Assembly: GCA_037441765.1 (NCBI GenBank)
Contig: JBBIRM010000187.1
Span: 1 to 5,507, forward strand
Length of the DNA stretch: 5,507 bases
Source: JBBIRM01 sp037441765
Lineage (GTDB): Bacteria; Desulfobacterota; BSN033; UBA1163
Reading direction: 5' to 3'
Made by a program: the position numbers and the translations under genes. The notes beneath the pieces are model-generated. The model ran no database searches. It was not told the DNA's origin and saw only the letters and a program-made list of their open reading frames with translations. Below are positions 1 through 5,288 of the stretch, one piece after another. Within the stretch, counting starts at the first letter, position 1; each line of letters opens with the position of its first letter.

Positions 1-36
1 GATTCACAAATATAACCAGAAGGATTTTCAAACCCT

Positions 37-459
37 TTAAGATTTTAATTCTGCCCTCATTTTCACAACGACATGCCCCCATCCTCCACAACTTGGACCG
101 GTATCGTAACAACCTGTGGTATTGAACATCACTTCGTTGGGATCTCGGCCATTCATCATATTCTCAAAAAAAGCATTGATCAATACGGTCAAATTGGGCA
201 TCAAAAAACAGCAAACCCGATCCGGATTTTCCCTGGTAAGCAAGTTGCCCGAATTGTCAAAAACAAGTCTTTGACCCACCACATGCCCAGAGTGACAGCC
301 CTTTGATTCGATTACCTCAGCAATCAACCTATACTTAGAGGCCTCCAAGGCATTCTTAAACAGACGTTGAAATTTTGGATTTTTCTCAATGATTGCCCAT
401 TCCTGGTCATCTAATTTCAACCTCTTCCTAATTAACTTTGCAATCTGATTCTCGTCCAT
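37..459 (-). CDS. Cysteine-rich protein resembling the TIGR04076 family
   Basis: This 140-residue protein has no assigned biochemical function. An N-terminal helical part (about residues 1-45) is followed by a compact domain (about 46-138) whose pattern recalls the TIGR04076 family: GCHSGHVVG (54-62), an ICCF-like step VCCFLMP (82-88), and a C-terminal GCYDTGPSCGGWGHV block (116-130). C55, C83, C84, C117 and C124, with H56, H59 and H129, could bind metal or form a redox site, but this is inference. The ATG at 459 is well supported by AGGAGG (470-465) with a 5-nt gap. The gene stands alone and diverges from the metallo-hydrolase gene. There is no signal peptide or membrane segment, so a cytoplasmic location is likely. 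The family match is from memory of the motif pattern and is moderately sure; the reading frame itself is very likely real. Confidence 0.85.
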   Translation of the reverse strand: MDENQIAKLIRKRLKLDDQEWAIIEKNPKFQRLFKNALEASKYRLIAEVIESKGCHSGHVVGQRLVFDNSGNLLTRENPDRVCCFLMPNLTVLINAFFENMMNGRDPNEVMFNTTGCYDTGPSCGGWGHVVVKMRAELKS

Positions 460-504
460 TTTTTCCTCCTAACCCTAAGTGAACCACCTTGCTCACTCAG
501 ACTA

Positions 505-533
505 AATATACTATACATTCCCTCTAATGGAAA
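505..533 (-). promoter_or_regulatory. Candidate sigma-70 promoter for the minus-strand cysteine-rich gene
   Basis: On the minus strand TTTCCA (533-528, 4 of 6 to TTGACA) is followed after 17 nt by TATATT (510-505, 5 of 6). The overlapping TATAGT (515-510) is an alternative -10 without a good -35. The predicted start lies about 40 nt before the ATG at 459. The call is by pattern only. Confidence 0.4.
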
Positions 534-600
534 GGGACTTTTTTCTATTTTTTTACCCTTTTTAGGAGAGAAATAGGTGGCCTTCAGATTAAGAAAAAAG

Positions 601-629
601 TTGAAGATCAGAAGTCCATAAATTATAGT
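601..629 (+). promoter_or_regulatory. Candidate sigma-70 promoter for the metallo-hydrolase gene
   Basis: TTGAAG (601-606, 4 of 6) is separated by exactly 17 nt from TATAGT (624-629, 5 of 6). Transcription would start near 636, giving a leader of about 23 nt before the ATG at 659 that still contains the GGAGG site. A start near 636 also fits poorly with initiation at the upstream GTG (647). Confidence 0.5.
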
Positions 630-648
630 ATTAAAAAAGGATCGAAGT

Positions 649-653
649 GGAGG
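649..653 (+). promoter_or_regulatory. Ribosome binding site that decides the metallo-hydrolase start
   Basis: GGAGG lies 5 nt before the ATG at 659. The in-frame GTG at 647 would overlap this site and has only a weak AAGG before it, so the ATG is the better start. Confidence 0.75.
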
Positions 654-658
654 AAGTC

Positions 659-1291
659 ATGATTGTCAAACAATATGAGGTTGGGAATTTTGCGGTCTTT
701 TCTTATTTGGTTGGAGATGAGGAAATCGGTGAGGGTTTGGTCATAGACCCAGCGGATGAGACAGATCGAATCCTTAAGGAAGCGAAACGAAATGGTTTGA
801 ATAAAATCAGATACATTGTCAATACTCATTCCCATGTGGATCATATTATGGGCAATGCCGAGATGAAGAAAAAGACAGGAGCCCAGATCATCATCCATGA
901 GGAGGAAGCTGGACATCTGGTTCGCACCCCTCCCTATCTCCTCGAGATGTTTAGCGCCACACCCCCCCCTGCTGATATCCTTGTCAGAGAAGGGGATATC
1001 ATTCGAGTGGGCAGGGTAGAACTTCGTGTCATTCACACACCTGGCCACTCTCCTGGAGGGATATCTCTCTATATGGATGGGATGGTATTCACTGGGGATT
1101 GCCTCTTTGTGGGATCTGTGGGAAGAACGGACTTTCCCGGGAGTTCATGGGATGTCATGGAAGCCTCTATACGGAAAAAACTCTATACCCTGCCAGGTAA
1201 GACGGTAGTCTTCCCAGGACACAATTACGGTTCTACCCCAACTTCTACAATCCAATACGAAAGAAGGCACAACCCCTTTGTGAGAGGTTAA
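659..1291 (+). CDS. Metallo-beta-lactamase-fold hydrolase, glyoxalase II (GloC/YcbL) type
   Basis: A 210-residue, single-domain cytoplasmic hydrolase of the metallo-beta-lactamase fold. The zinc ligands are all visible: THSHVDH (H57, H59, D61, H62), H130 in TPGHSPGG, D147 in TGDCLF and H188 in FPGHNYG. The stretch VGSVGRTDFPG (151-161) and the C-terminal YERRHNPFV are typical of short glyoxalase II enzymes of the YcbL/GloC group, which lack the long C-terminal substrate domain of classical GloB. The likely reaction is hydrolysis of a thioester such as S-lactoylglutathione or a related thiol ester; the actual thiol cofactor in this organism is unknown. Persulfide dioxygenases and other relatives share the fold, so the substrate is inferred. 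The start at ATG 659 rests on GGAGG at 649-653; a GTG at 647 would add four residues. It appears monocistronic, with a promoter candidate just upstream. Confidence 0.93.
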   Translation: MIVKQYEVGNFAVFSYLVGDEEIGEGLVIDPADETDRILKEAKRNGLNKIRYIVNTHSHVDHIMGNAEMKKKTGAQIIIHEEEAGHLVRTPPYLLEMFSATPPPADILVREGDIIRVGRVELRVIHTPGHSPGGISLYMDGMVFTGDCLFVGSVGRTDFPGSSWDVMEASIRKKLYTLPGKTVVFPGHNYGSTPTSTIQYERRHNPFVRG

Positions 1292-1484
1292 AAATTTCAA
1301 TGCTTTTTAACTTTATTTGATATTTATTAAAGCGCTTCATACATACGATTTTAACCGTATTAACCACAACAAATTGCAAACATCAAAATCCAAATTAATT
1401 AACAAATCCCAATGAGAATACCCTAATAAGATTAGGGGTGGGTCATTTGGAATTTGTTGACTTTAAGTGGTTAGAGAAAGCCAT
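1292..1484. other. AT-rich intergenic spacer with repeats
   Basis: This spacer holds no convincing coding sequence. Its second half is occupied by a degenerate repeat and a nested hairpin (listed separately). The first half has an 8-bp palindrome AAGCGCTT (1330-1337) and an imperfect palindrome (1344-1359) beginning TACG and ending CGTA. TTGATA (1317-1322) has only a weak -10 (TACATA, 1340-1345), so the promoter of the mtgA operon is not resolved. No hairpin followed by a T-run marks the end of the metallo-hydrolase transcript. Confidence 0.6.
1368..1458. repeat. Nested inverted repeat with an extra direct copy of one arm
   Basis: The outer arms are 1401-1415 (AACAAATCCCAATGA) and 1443-1458 (TCATTTGGAATTTGTT). 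They pair with one mismatch and one bulged base. An inner perfect 7-bp stem, CCCTAAT (1421-1427) and ATTAGGG (1431-1437), closes a 3-nt loop. A third related copy, AACAAATTGCAAA (1368-1380), matches the complement of the right arm at 12 of 13 positions. No T-run follows, so a rho-independent terminator is unlikely. It resembles a dispersed palindromic intergenic element. It ends 26 nt before the mtgA start and would form a structure in the leader if transcription begins upstream. Confidence 0.7.
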
Positions 1485-2264
1485 ATGGCTAAAAAAAGAT
1501 ACCAGAAATGGCTAATCATAGTATTTTTGATTGCCGGCCTTCCCTTTCTCCTTTACCTTTTTTTGATGCCTGATCTTTCAAGGTTTAAAAAAGAGAATCC
1601 CCAAAAGACATCTTTTATGGAATATCGAGAGAAAGAGGCAAAGAAGAAAGGGAAAAGGTTTAAGATCATCCAGGTATGGACCCCCCTTCATCGAATATCG
1701 CCATATCTCATCAAGGCAGTTTTGATTGCTGAGGACGATAAGTTCTGGAGTCATGAGGGCTTCGACTATGAAGCCATTCAGAATGCGATTGAAAAGGATA
1801 TTAAGACTAAAAAATTCAAATTTGGTGGAAGTACAATCTCCCAACAACTTGCACGAAACCTTTTTCTTTCCCCCAGAAAAAGCCTCTTAAGAAAATTAAG
1901 AGAGGCCCTGATTACATGGAAAATGGAAAAGGTGCTTCCCAAAAAGAGAATTCTTGAACTCTATCTCAATGTGGTAGAATGGGGGGAAGGAATATTTGGA
2001 ATTGAGGCAGCATCAAGATACTACTATGGAAAACCTTCATGCGAGTTAAACCCTATGGAGGCAGCGAGGCTTGCCTCTGTATTACCGAATCCGAGGAGAT
2101 ATCATCCAACATCGGACCAAAGATATGTGACCAATCGCTCCAATATCATCTATAGAATCATGATACAGAGAGGGATTGTGATTCCTGAATATGAAGAAAC
2201 CCTGGAGGAGATAGAAACCCCTCTTTCAATTGAGGGTTCAAAATTAGAGGAAGGGTCGCCTTAA
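1485..2264 (+). CDS. mtgA: Monofunctional biosynthetic peptidoglycan glycosyltransferase
   Basis: This 259-residue enzyme polymerises lipid II into glycan strands at the periplasmic face of the inner membrane. It has a short basic N-terminus (KKRYQK), one membrane anchor (about residues 9-28) and a single GT51 domain (about 60-230), with no transpeptidase domain. GT51 motifs appear in order: IAEDDKFWSHEGFD (81-94, catalytic Glu83), GGSTISQQLARN (114-125), the KMEKVLPKKRILELYLN block (146-162) and VEWGEGIFGIEAASRYYYGK (164-183). Length and layout match MtgA of Gram-negative bacteria. The ATG at 1485 is preferred: it follows a purine-rich AGAGAAAG and starts directly before the basic anchor. 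A GTG at 1467 would add six residues and abut the repeat. Its stop overlaps the next start by one base, so translation of the two is probably coupled. Confidence 0.95.
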   Translation: MAKKRYQKWLIIVFLIAGLPFLLYLFLMPDLSRFKKENPQKTSFMEYREKEAKKKGKRFKIIQVWTPLHRISPYLIKAVLIAEDDKFWSHEGFDYEAIQNAIEKDIKTKKFKFGGSTISQQLARNLFLSPRKSLLRKLREALITWKMEKVLPKKRILELYLNVVEWGEGIFGIEAASRYYYGKPSCELNPMEAARLASVLPNPRRYHPTSDQRYVTNRSNIIYRIMIQRGIVIPEYEETLEEIETPLSIEGSKLEEGSP

Positions 2265-2794
2265 TGGTTCTAAGAAAGAAGAATATTCTCATTACCGGAC
2301 CTCCAGGGATTGGGAAGACCACAATGATTAAAAATCTCTCAAAGAGGCTTTCACCTCTTCATCCAGTTGGGTTCTATACCGAAGAGATCAGGGAGGGAGG
2401 GATCAGGAAGGGATTTGAATTGCTTACCCTTGAAGGAGCAAGGGGAATCCTTTCCCATATCGACTTAAAGAGTCCCTATCGAATCGGTAAATATAGAGTA
2501 GATGTAAAGGGGTTTGAAGATTTTCTCAACAAGATTCCCTTTTTAAAACAAGAAACCCATCTGATCATTATAGACGAGATTGGAAAAATGGAATGTCTCT
2601 CCGATCTCTTTAAAAAGCTCCTTAAAGAAATTCTTGATTCTGAAAAAAGGGTGATTGCCACTATTGCCCTTAAGGGGAGTGGCCTCATCGAAGAGATCAA
2701 AAAAAGAGAGGATGTGGTTCTTTTTGAAATTTTTCAAAGAAACAGAGACTCTCTTTTTTCAGATATCTTAAAAGAATTTGAAGTGGGGAGTTAA
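2264..2794 (+). CDS. THEP1-type nucleoside-triphosphatase (P-loop NTPase)
   Basis: A 176-residue cytoplasmic P-loop NTPase of the THEP1 (COG1618) type. The Walker A motif is GPPGIGKTT (12-20) and Walker B is LIIIDEIGKME (100-110), with the acidic DE pair and the EIGKME signature characteristic of this family. The segment VGFYTEEIREGG (35-46) after the P-loop is also typical. Characterised members hydrolyse ATP, GTP and other NTPs, and their cellular role is unclear, so no pathway is assigned. The length is usual for the family. The ATG at 2264 shares its A with the mtgA TAA stop, and GAGGAAGGG (2247-2255) lies 8 nt upstream, inside mtgA. The family is common in archaea and thermophilic bacteria and patchy elsewhere. 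Confidence 0.92.
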   Translation: MVLRKKNILITGPPGIGKTTMIKNLSKRLSPLHPVGFYTEEIREGGIRKGFELLTLEGARGILSHIDLKSPYRIGKYRVDVKGFEDFLNKIPFLKQETHLIIIDEIGKMECLSDLFKKLLKEILDSEKRVIATIALKGSGLIEEIKKREDVVLFEIFQRNRDSLFSDILKEFEVGS

Positions 2795-2840
2795 TCTCTT
2801 TTTTCCTTGATTGTTTAGCGCAAAAGAAAGGAATCACAAG

Positions 2841-3365
2841 ATGGAGATCATTTTAGTGGCTGTGGGCAGGATCGATGGAAAAGTGATCGAAAGGCTGAAG
2901 AATGACCTCGGAAAGGTTTTTAATAAAGAGGTATCGATTGGGAAGGAATTACCAAATCCTGATTATGCCTACAATAGAAAGAGAAAGCAGTATCTCTCTA
3001 CAGCCATATTAAAGACCCTCCTAAAGCAGAAGGATTACATTTCATTTGAAAAAATCTTAGGAGTTGTGGACAAAGACCTTTATGTACCAGATCTGAATTT
3101 TGTCTTCGGTGAAGCGACTGAAAAAGCCGCCATCATCTCGGTTACTCGCCTGAGGCAGGAGTTTTACCATTTACCCGAAAATCAAACCCTTTTCATGAGG
3201 AGGGTATTGACCGAAGCAGTTCATGAATTGGGTCATACATATGGGTTGGGCCACTGTAGAGACCCTCAATGTGTGATGTTCTTTTCAAACAGCCTTATTG
3301 ATACAGATAGAAAGGGGTCTGATTTCTGTGTAAGATGTAAAACCAAGTTACCATTTCTAAAATAG
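2841..3365 (+). CDS. amzA: Archaemetzincin-type zinc metalloprotease
   Basis: A 174-residue cytoplasmic metalloprotease of the archaemetzincin family (peptidase M54). The extended zinc site HELGHTYGLGHC (128-139) gives ligands H128, H132 and H138 with catalytic E129. It continues with C144, the VM of the Met-turn (145-146), and CVRC (163-166); the four cysteines C139, C144, C163 and C166 form the family's second zinc site. The N-terminal half has the conserved YNRKRKQYLS (44-53) and VVDKDLYVPDLNFVFGEA (75-92). No signal peptide is present. The physiological substrate of bacterial members is unknown. The ATG at 2841 is supported by AAAGGAA (2827-2833) at a good distance; an in-frame TTG at 2811 would add ten residues with no homologous feature. 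It lies 46 nt after the NTPase gene, probably in the same operon. Confidence 0.94.
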   Translation: MEIILVAVGRIDGKVIERLKNDLGKVFNKEVSIGKELPNPDYAYNRKRKQYLSTAILKTLLKQKDYISFEKILGVVDKDLYVPDLNFVFGEATEKAAIISVTRLRQEFYHLPENQTLFMRRVLTEAVHELGHTYGLGHCRDPQCVMFFSNSLIDTDRKGSDFCVRCKTKLPFLK

Positions 3366-3422
3366 TCGAGGTTTGACATCGGATCAGGAGGGTGTTAGGG
3401 AGAAAAGGGAAAGGGAGGAATA

Positions 3423-4142
3423 ATGATTTTTTCCATTCAAAAAGAATTGTTCGATATTTTACCCGGTCTCACCATTGGAATGGTGGTAGGAACGGGGTTA
3501 AACAATACCCTTCATTCCAAAGAGATTGAGGATTTTCTAAGCCAAGTCCTTGAAGAGATGAAAAAAAACTTCATTGGCTATAAGGCCCAGGAACATCCAA
3601 GAATAAAGCCTTGGAGAACTGCTTTCTCAAAATTAGGAATCTCAGAAAGTAAATTTCCAAGTTCGATTGAAGCCATGGCAAGAAGGATTTTGAAAGGAGA
3701 TCCCTTTCCAAGAATTAATCCCCTCGTTGATCTCTACAACTCCATCTCCCTCAAATATCTGGTTCCCATGGGAGGTCATGATCTGGATACCATTGAGGGC
3801 AATATATATCTTCGATTTGCAGAGGGATGGGAAACCTTCACCCCAATGGGAGGAGGTGAGAAGGAGATCGTTCCAAAAGGAGAACTGGTCTATCGGGATG
3901 ATCAAGAGGTGTTGACCCGAAATTGGGTGTGGCGTCAATGTGAGAAGGATAAAGCCACGGAAAAAACAAAGAATATATTCATCCCCATCGATGTATTGGG
4001 TGAAGTGGGAAGGGAACGGGCAGACGAAATCATCGAAGAACTCTCCCAGAAGATACCAATCTACTTAGGAGGGAAGGTCTTTTCAGCGATTTTAGATATC
4101 AAAAAAACTTCTATAGAAATTCCCTTCTTCTCTTCTCCTTAA
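3423..4142 (+). CDS. B3/4-domain protein (COG3382 type)
   Basis: A 239-residue protein related to the B3/4 domain of the phenylalanyl-tRNA synthetase beta chain, occurring here as a stand-alone protein (COG3382 type). Supporting stretches are HPRIKPWRTAFSKLG (58-72), FPSSIEAMARRILKGDPFPRI with NPLVDLYNSISLKYLVPMGG after it (about 78-120), and LVYRDDQEVLTRNWVWRQC (about 155-175). In the synthetase this fold contributes to editing of mischarged tRNA. Whether stand-alone members edit aminoacyl-tRNA or have another role is not established, so a specific function is not claimed. No export signal is seen. The ATG at 3423 follows GGAGG (3414-3418) by 4 nt. It is the last gene of the plus-strand row, 57 nt after the archaemetzincin gene, and its stop is 10 nt from the stop of the converging TlpA-like gene. 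Confidence 0.9.
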   Translation: MIFSIQKELFDILPGLTIGMVVGTGLNNTLHSKEIEDFLSQVLEEMKKNFIGYKAQEHPRIKPWRTAFSKLGISESKFPSSIEAMARRILKGDPFPRINPLVDLYNSISLKYLVPMGGHDLDTIEGNIYLRFAEGWETFTPMGGGEKEIVPKGELVYRDDQEVLTRNWVWRQCEKDKATEKTKNIFIPIDVLGEVGRERADEIIEELSQKIPIYLGGKVFSAILDIKKTSIEIPFFSSP

Positions 4143-4152
4143 GTCCTTTCAC

Positions 4153-4731
4153 TCAAGGAAGACCAAAGATCTCTCTTATACAGATTCCTGCCTGAGGTGA
4201 ACCCCAATCCCTTGGTCCCATTATCTTTCCTAATAAGAACCCTTCCTTATCAATGAAAAAGATCTGGGGAACCCATCCTCTAACCCCATAGTGATCAAGG
4301 ACCTTCTCTTTCAAAACTAAAAGAACAGGGAGAGTCAGGCTCTTTTCTCGACTGATCTTTTGAGCAGCCTTCTTTCTTTCCCCATCGATGGTCACCAGAA
4401 GGACATTCATCTGCTCCTTTTTCCCGTAAAAGAATTTTTCTAATACAGGAAGTTCATCCCTACATGTCTCGCACCAGGTTGCCCAAAAGATTAATACAGT
4501 TGGTTTCCCTTTGAGATCAGTGAGGCATACGACCTTACCATCGAGAGAGGTGAGGTAAAAATTGGGAGCCTCTTTTCTCTCCTGAAATATCTGAACACCA
4601 AAAGAACGGCATGAAGGGAAACGTTCCTGGATTGAAACGCCGCCAAGGGCTCTATCAAGGATTATCACGAGATGAAGAAGTAAGATCGTGATCATCAATA
4701 AAAGAGAAAGGCCTCTCACCATCTGGCTCAT
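4153..4731 (-). CDS. Membrane-anchored TlpA/ResA-like thioredoxin-fold protein
   Basis: A 192-residue extracytoplasmic thiol-disulfide protein. A hydrophobic segment (about residues 6-26) serves as an uncleaved anchor or signal peptide. A linker precedes an AhpC/TSA-Redoxin-type thioredoxin domain (about 54-190). Domain marks are APNFYLTSLDGKVVCLTDLKGK (typical TlpA entry; about 55-76), the active site FWATWCETC (82-90; C87 and C90) and the cis-proline loop GWVPQIFFIDKEG (152-164; P155). Relatives reduce disulfides in apo-cytochrome c or other exported proteins; the partner here is unknown. C41 and C69 are additional cysteines. The start is uncertain: ATG 4731 has a GGA directly against it, while ATG 4722 (three residues shorter) has the same GGA at 9 nt and may be the true start. 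A promoter lies just upstream, so the leader is very short. Confidence 0.9.
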   Translation of the reverse strand: MSQMVRGLSLLLMITILLLHLVIILDRALGGVSIQERFPSCRSFGVQIFQERKEAPNFYLTSLDGKVVCLTDLKGKPTVLIFWATWCETCRDELPVLEKFFYGKKEQMNVLLVTIDGERKKAAQKISREKSLTLPVLLVLKEKVLDHYGVRGWVPQIFFIDKEGFLLGKIMGPRDWGSPQAGICIREIFGLP

Positions 4732-4745
4732 TCCATATATAAAAA

Positions 4746-4774
4746 ATTTAATTGATAGCCTTTGTTTTTGTCAA
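4746..4774 (-). promoter_or_regulatory. Sigma-70 promoter of the TlpA-like gene
   Basis: On the minus strand a perfect TTGACA (4774-4769) is followed after exactly 17 nt by TTAAAT (4751-4746, 4 of 6 to TATAAT). Transcription would start near 4739, leaving about 8 nt before ATG 4731 or 17 nt before ATG 4722. This favours the shorter protein. Confidence 0.65.
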
Positions 4775-4785
4775 TACATGATAAG

Positions 4786-4860
4786 GAGAGTTCTGAAAAA
4801 GTCATAGAAAGACTGGGGAGGGTTTATAAAACTCGTTTTAAATACTTTTTCAGAAGTCTC
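4786..4860. repeat. Inverted repeat, 17-bp arms with one mismatch
   Basis: GAGAGTTCTGAAAAAGT (4786-4802) and its complement at 4844-4860 match at 16 of 17 positions, including a perfect 12-bp core (4791-4802 with 4844-4855). The 41-nt interior is not coding. It ends 12 nt upstream of the -35 box of the TlpA-like gene. It could be a regulatory site, an RNA hairpin or the end repeats of a very small non-autonomous element; the sequence alone does not decide. Confidence 0.75.
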
Positions 4861-4901
4861 ATAAGAATTATTGAATCACATCATCTAAAGGATGTTAAAA
4901 A

Positions 4902-4936
4902 TAAAAAGGGAAGAGGATATCGCTCTTCCCTTTTTA
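4902..4936. terminator. Bidirectional rho-independent terminator
   Basis: AAAAAGGGAAGAG (4903-4915) and CTCTTCCCTTTTT (4923-4935) form a perfect 13-bp stem around a 7-nt loop, with one further T-A pair (4902/4936). The stem has a GC-rich core and a T-run on the 3' side in both orientations. On the minus strand it ends the small CPKCG-protein transcript, whose stop is about 50 nt upstream. Confidence 0.88.
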
Positions 4937-4987
4937 ATCTGTTCCCTTTCCTCTAGAGGTAGGCTCAGGTACTTTAATAAATTAGGA

Positions 4988-5146
4988 TTACCACCCCTTC
5001 TTCTGGATTTCGGCTAAGCCTTCATCCACGGTAAAAACAGCCCCGCATTTTGGACACTTAATCTTTGCGTCCTTTGCAACTCCACATCCCATGGAAAATA
5101 CTGCCAACATAGCCAATGCCAAGAAAATGCTAACCCACTTCCTCAT
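4988..5146 (-). CDS. Small exported, probably lipid-anchored CPKCG protein
   Basis: A 52-residue protein. It begins with MRKW and a hydrophobic run (residues 5-18), then SMGC (18-21), which fits the loose PROSITE lipobox pattern with C21 as the lipidated residue, though -3 is Ser rather than the usual Leu. The mature part would be only about 32 residues, with a single CPKCG knuckle (C31, C34), then AVFTVDEGLAEIQKKGW to the end. One CxxC pair could bind metal only as a dimer or act as a redox pair. The ATG at 5146 follows GGAGGTG (5160-5154) by 7 nt, and the gene has its own promoter and a strong terminator, so it is very likely expressed. No function is recognised. The nearby TlpA-like thiol-disulfide protein is a possible partner, by position only. 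Confidence 0.82.
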   Translation of the reverse strand: MRKWVSIFLALAMLAVFSMGCGVAKDAKIKCPKCGAVFTVDEGLAEIQKKGW

Positions 5147-5152
5147 TACATT

Positions 5153-5170
5153 TCACCTCCTTTCGTTCAT
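5153..5170 (-). CDS. Possible five-codon leader ORF (MNERR)
   Basis: On the minus strand ATG AAC GAA AGG AGG TGA starts 3 nt after GGAGG (5178-5174) and ends inside the Shine-Dalgarno site of the 52-residue gene. Its two tandem AGG codons are that Shine-Dalgarno site. Ribosomes here would cover the downstream site or deliver ribosomes to it. The 3-nt spacing is short, so translation is uncertain and the arrangement may be a by-product of a duplicated Shine-Dalgarno block. Confidence 0.3.
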   Translation of the reverse strand: MNERR

Positions 5171-5182
5171 TGACCTCCTTTC
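5155..5182 (-). repeat. Duplicated Shine-Dalgarno block
   Basis: The 10-mer GAAAGGAGGT occurs twice on the minus strand (5182-5173 and 5164-5155), 18 nt apart. The proximal copy is placed correctly for the ATG at 5146. The distal one sits before the five-codon ORF. An 18-nt period keeps both copies in the same reading frame. Confidence 0.85.
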
Positions 5183-5208
5183 CTAAGAAAGAAATGAATA
5201 CATTGAAA

Positions 5209-5237
5209 CGGATAACAAAAATCCCTTTTAATGTCAA
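5209..5237 (-). promoter_or_regulatory. Promoter of the small CPKCG-protein gene
   Basis: Perfect TTGACA (5237-5232) lies 17 nt before TATCCG (5214-5209). The -10 box is poor (3 of 6), but it is preceded by TGT, giving an extended -10 (TG-N-TAT). The leader to ATG 5146 would be about 55 nt and includes both Shine-Dalgarno copies. Confidence 0.5.
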
Positions 5238-5288
5238 GGAAAAAAATTAAACCGTTTTTTTCACTCTTTTTAAGGGAAGTAATTTTAA

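Noticed and set aside
73..306. Plus-strand 77-codon ORF opposite the cysteine-rich gene
   Set aside because: It lies antisense to a gene with a strong Shine-Dalgarno site and conserved motifs, and has no domain signature.
623..1048. Minus-strand 141-codon ORF inside the metallo-hydrolase gene
   Set aside because: It is antisense to a gene with all catalytic motifs intact and shows no motif of its own.
1317..1345. TTGATA-N17-TACATA as the mtgA operon promoter
   Set aside because: The -10 match is only 3 of 6, and such pairs are expected by chance in this AT-rich spacer; noted in the spacer entry but not called.
3373..3401. TTGACA (3373-3378) between the archaemetzincin and B3/4 genes as an internal promoter
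   Set aside because: The -35 box is perfect, but at 16-18 nt there is only a G-rich sequence with no credible -10 box.
3642..3938. Minus-strand 98-codon ORF in the B3/4-domain gene
   Set aside because: It is an antisense shadow of a recognisable protein and has no ribosome binding site or family motif.
4138..4157. Imperfect stem CCTTAAG/CTCAAGG at the convergent gene ends as a terminator
   Set aside because: Seven pairs with a mismatch, low GC content and no T-run on either side make it too weak to call.
4762..4956. Plus-strand 64-codon ORF beginning with TTG
   Set aside because: It starts within the promoter of the opposite gene, has no ribosome binding site at its TTG, and most of it consists of the inverted repeat and the terminator stem. 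The translation shows no family features.
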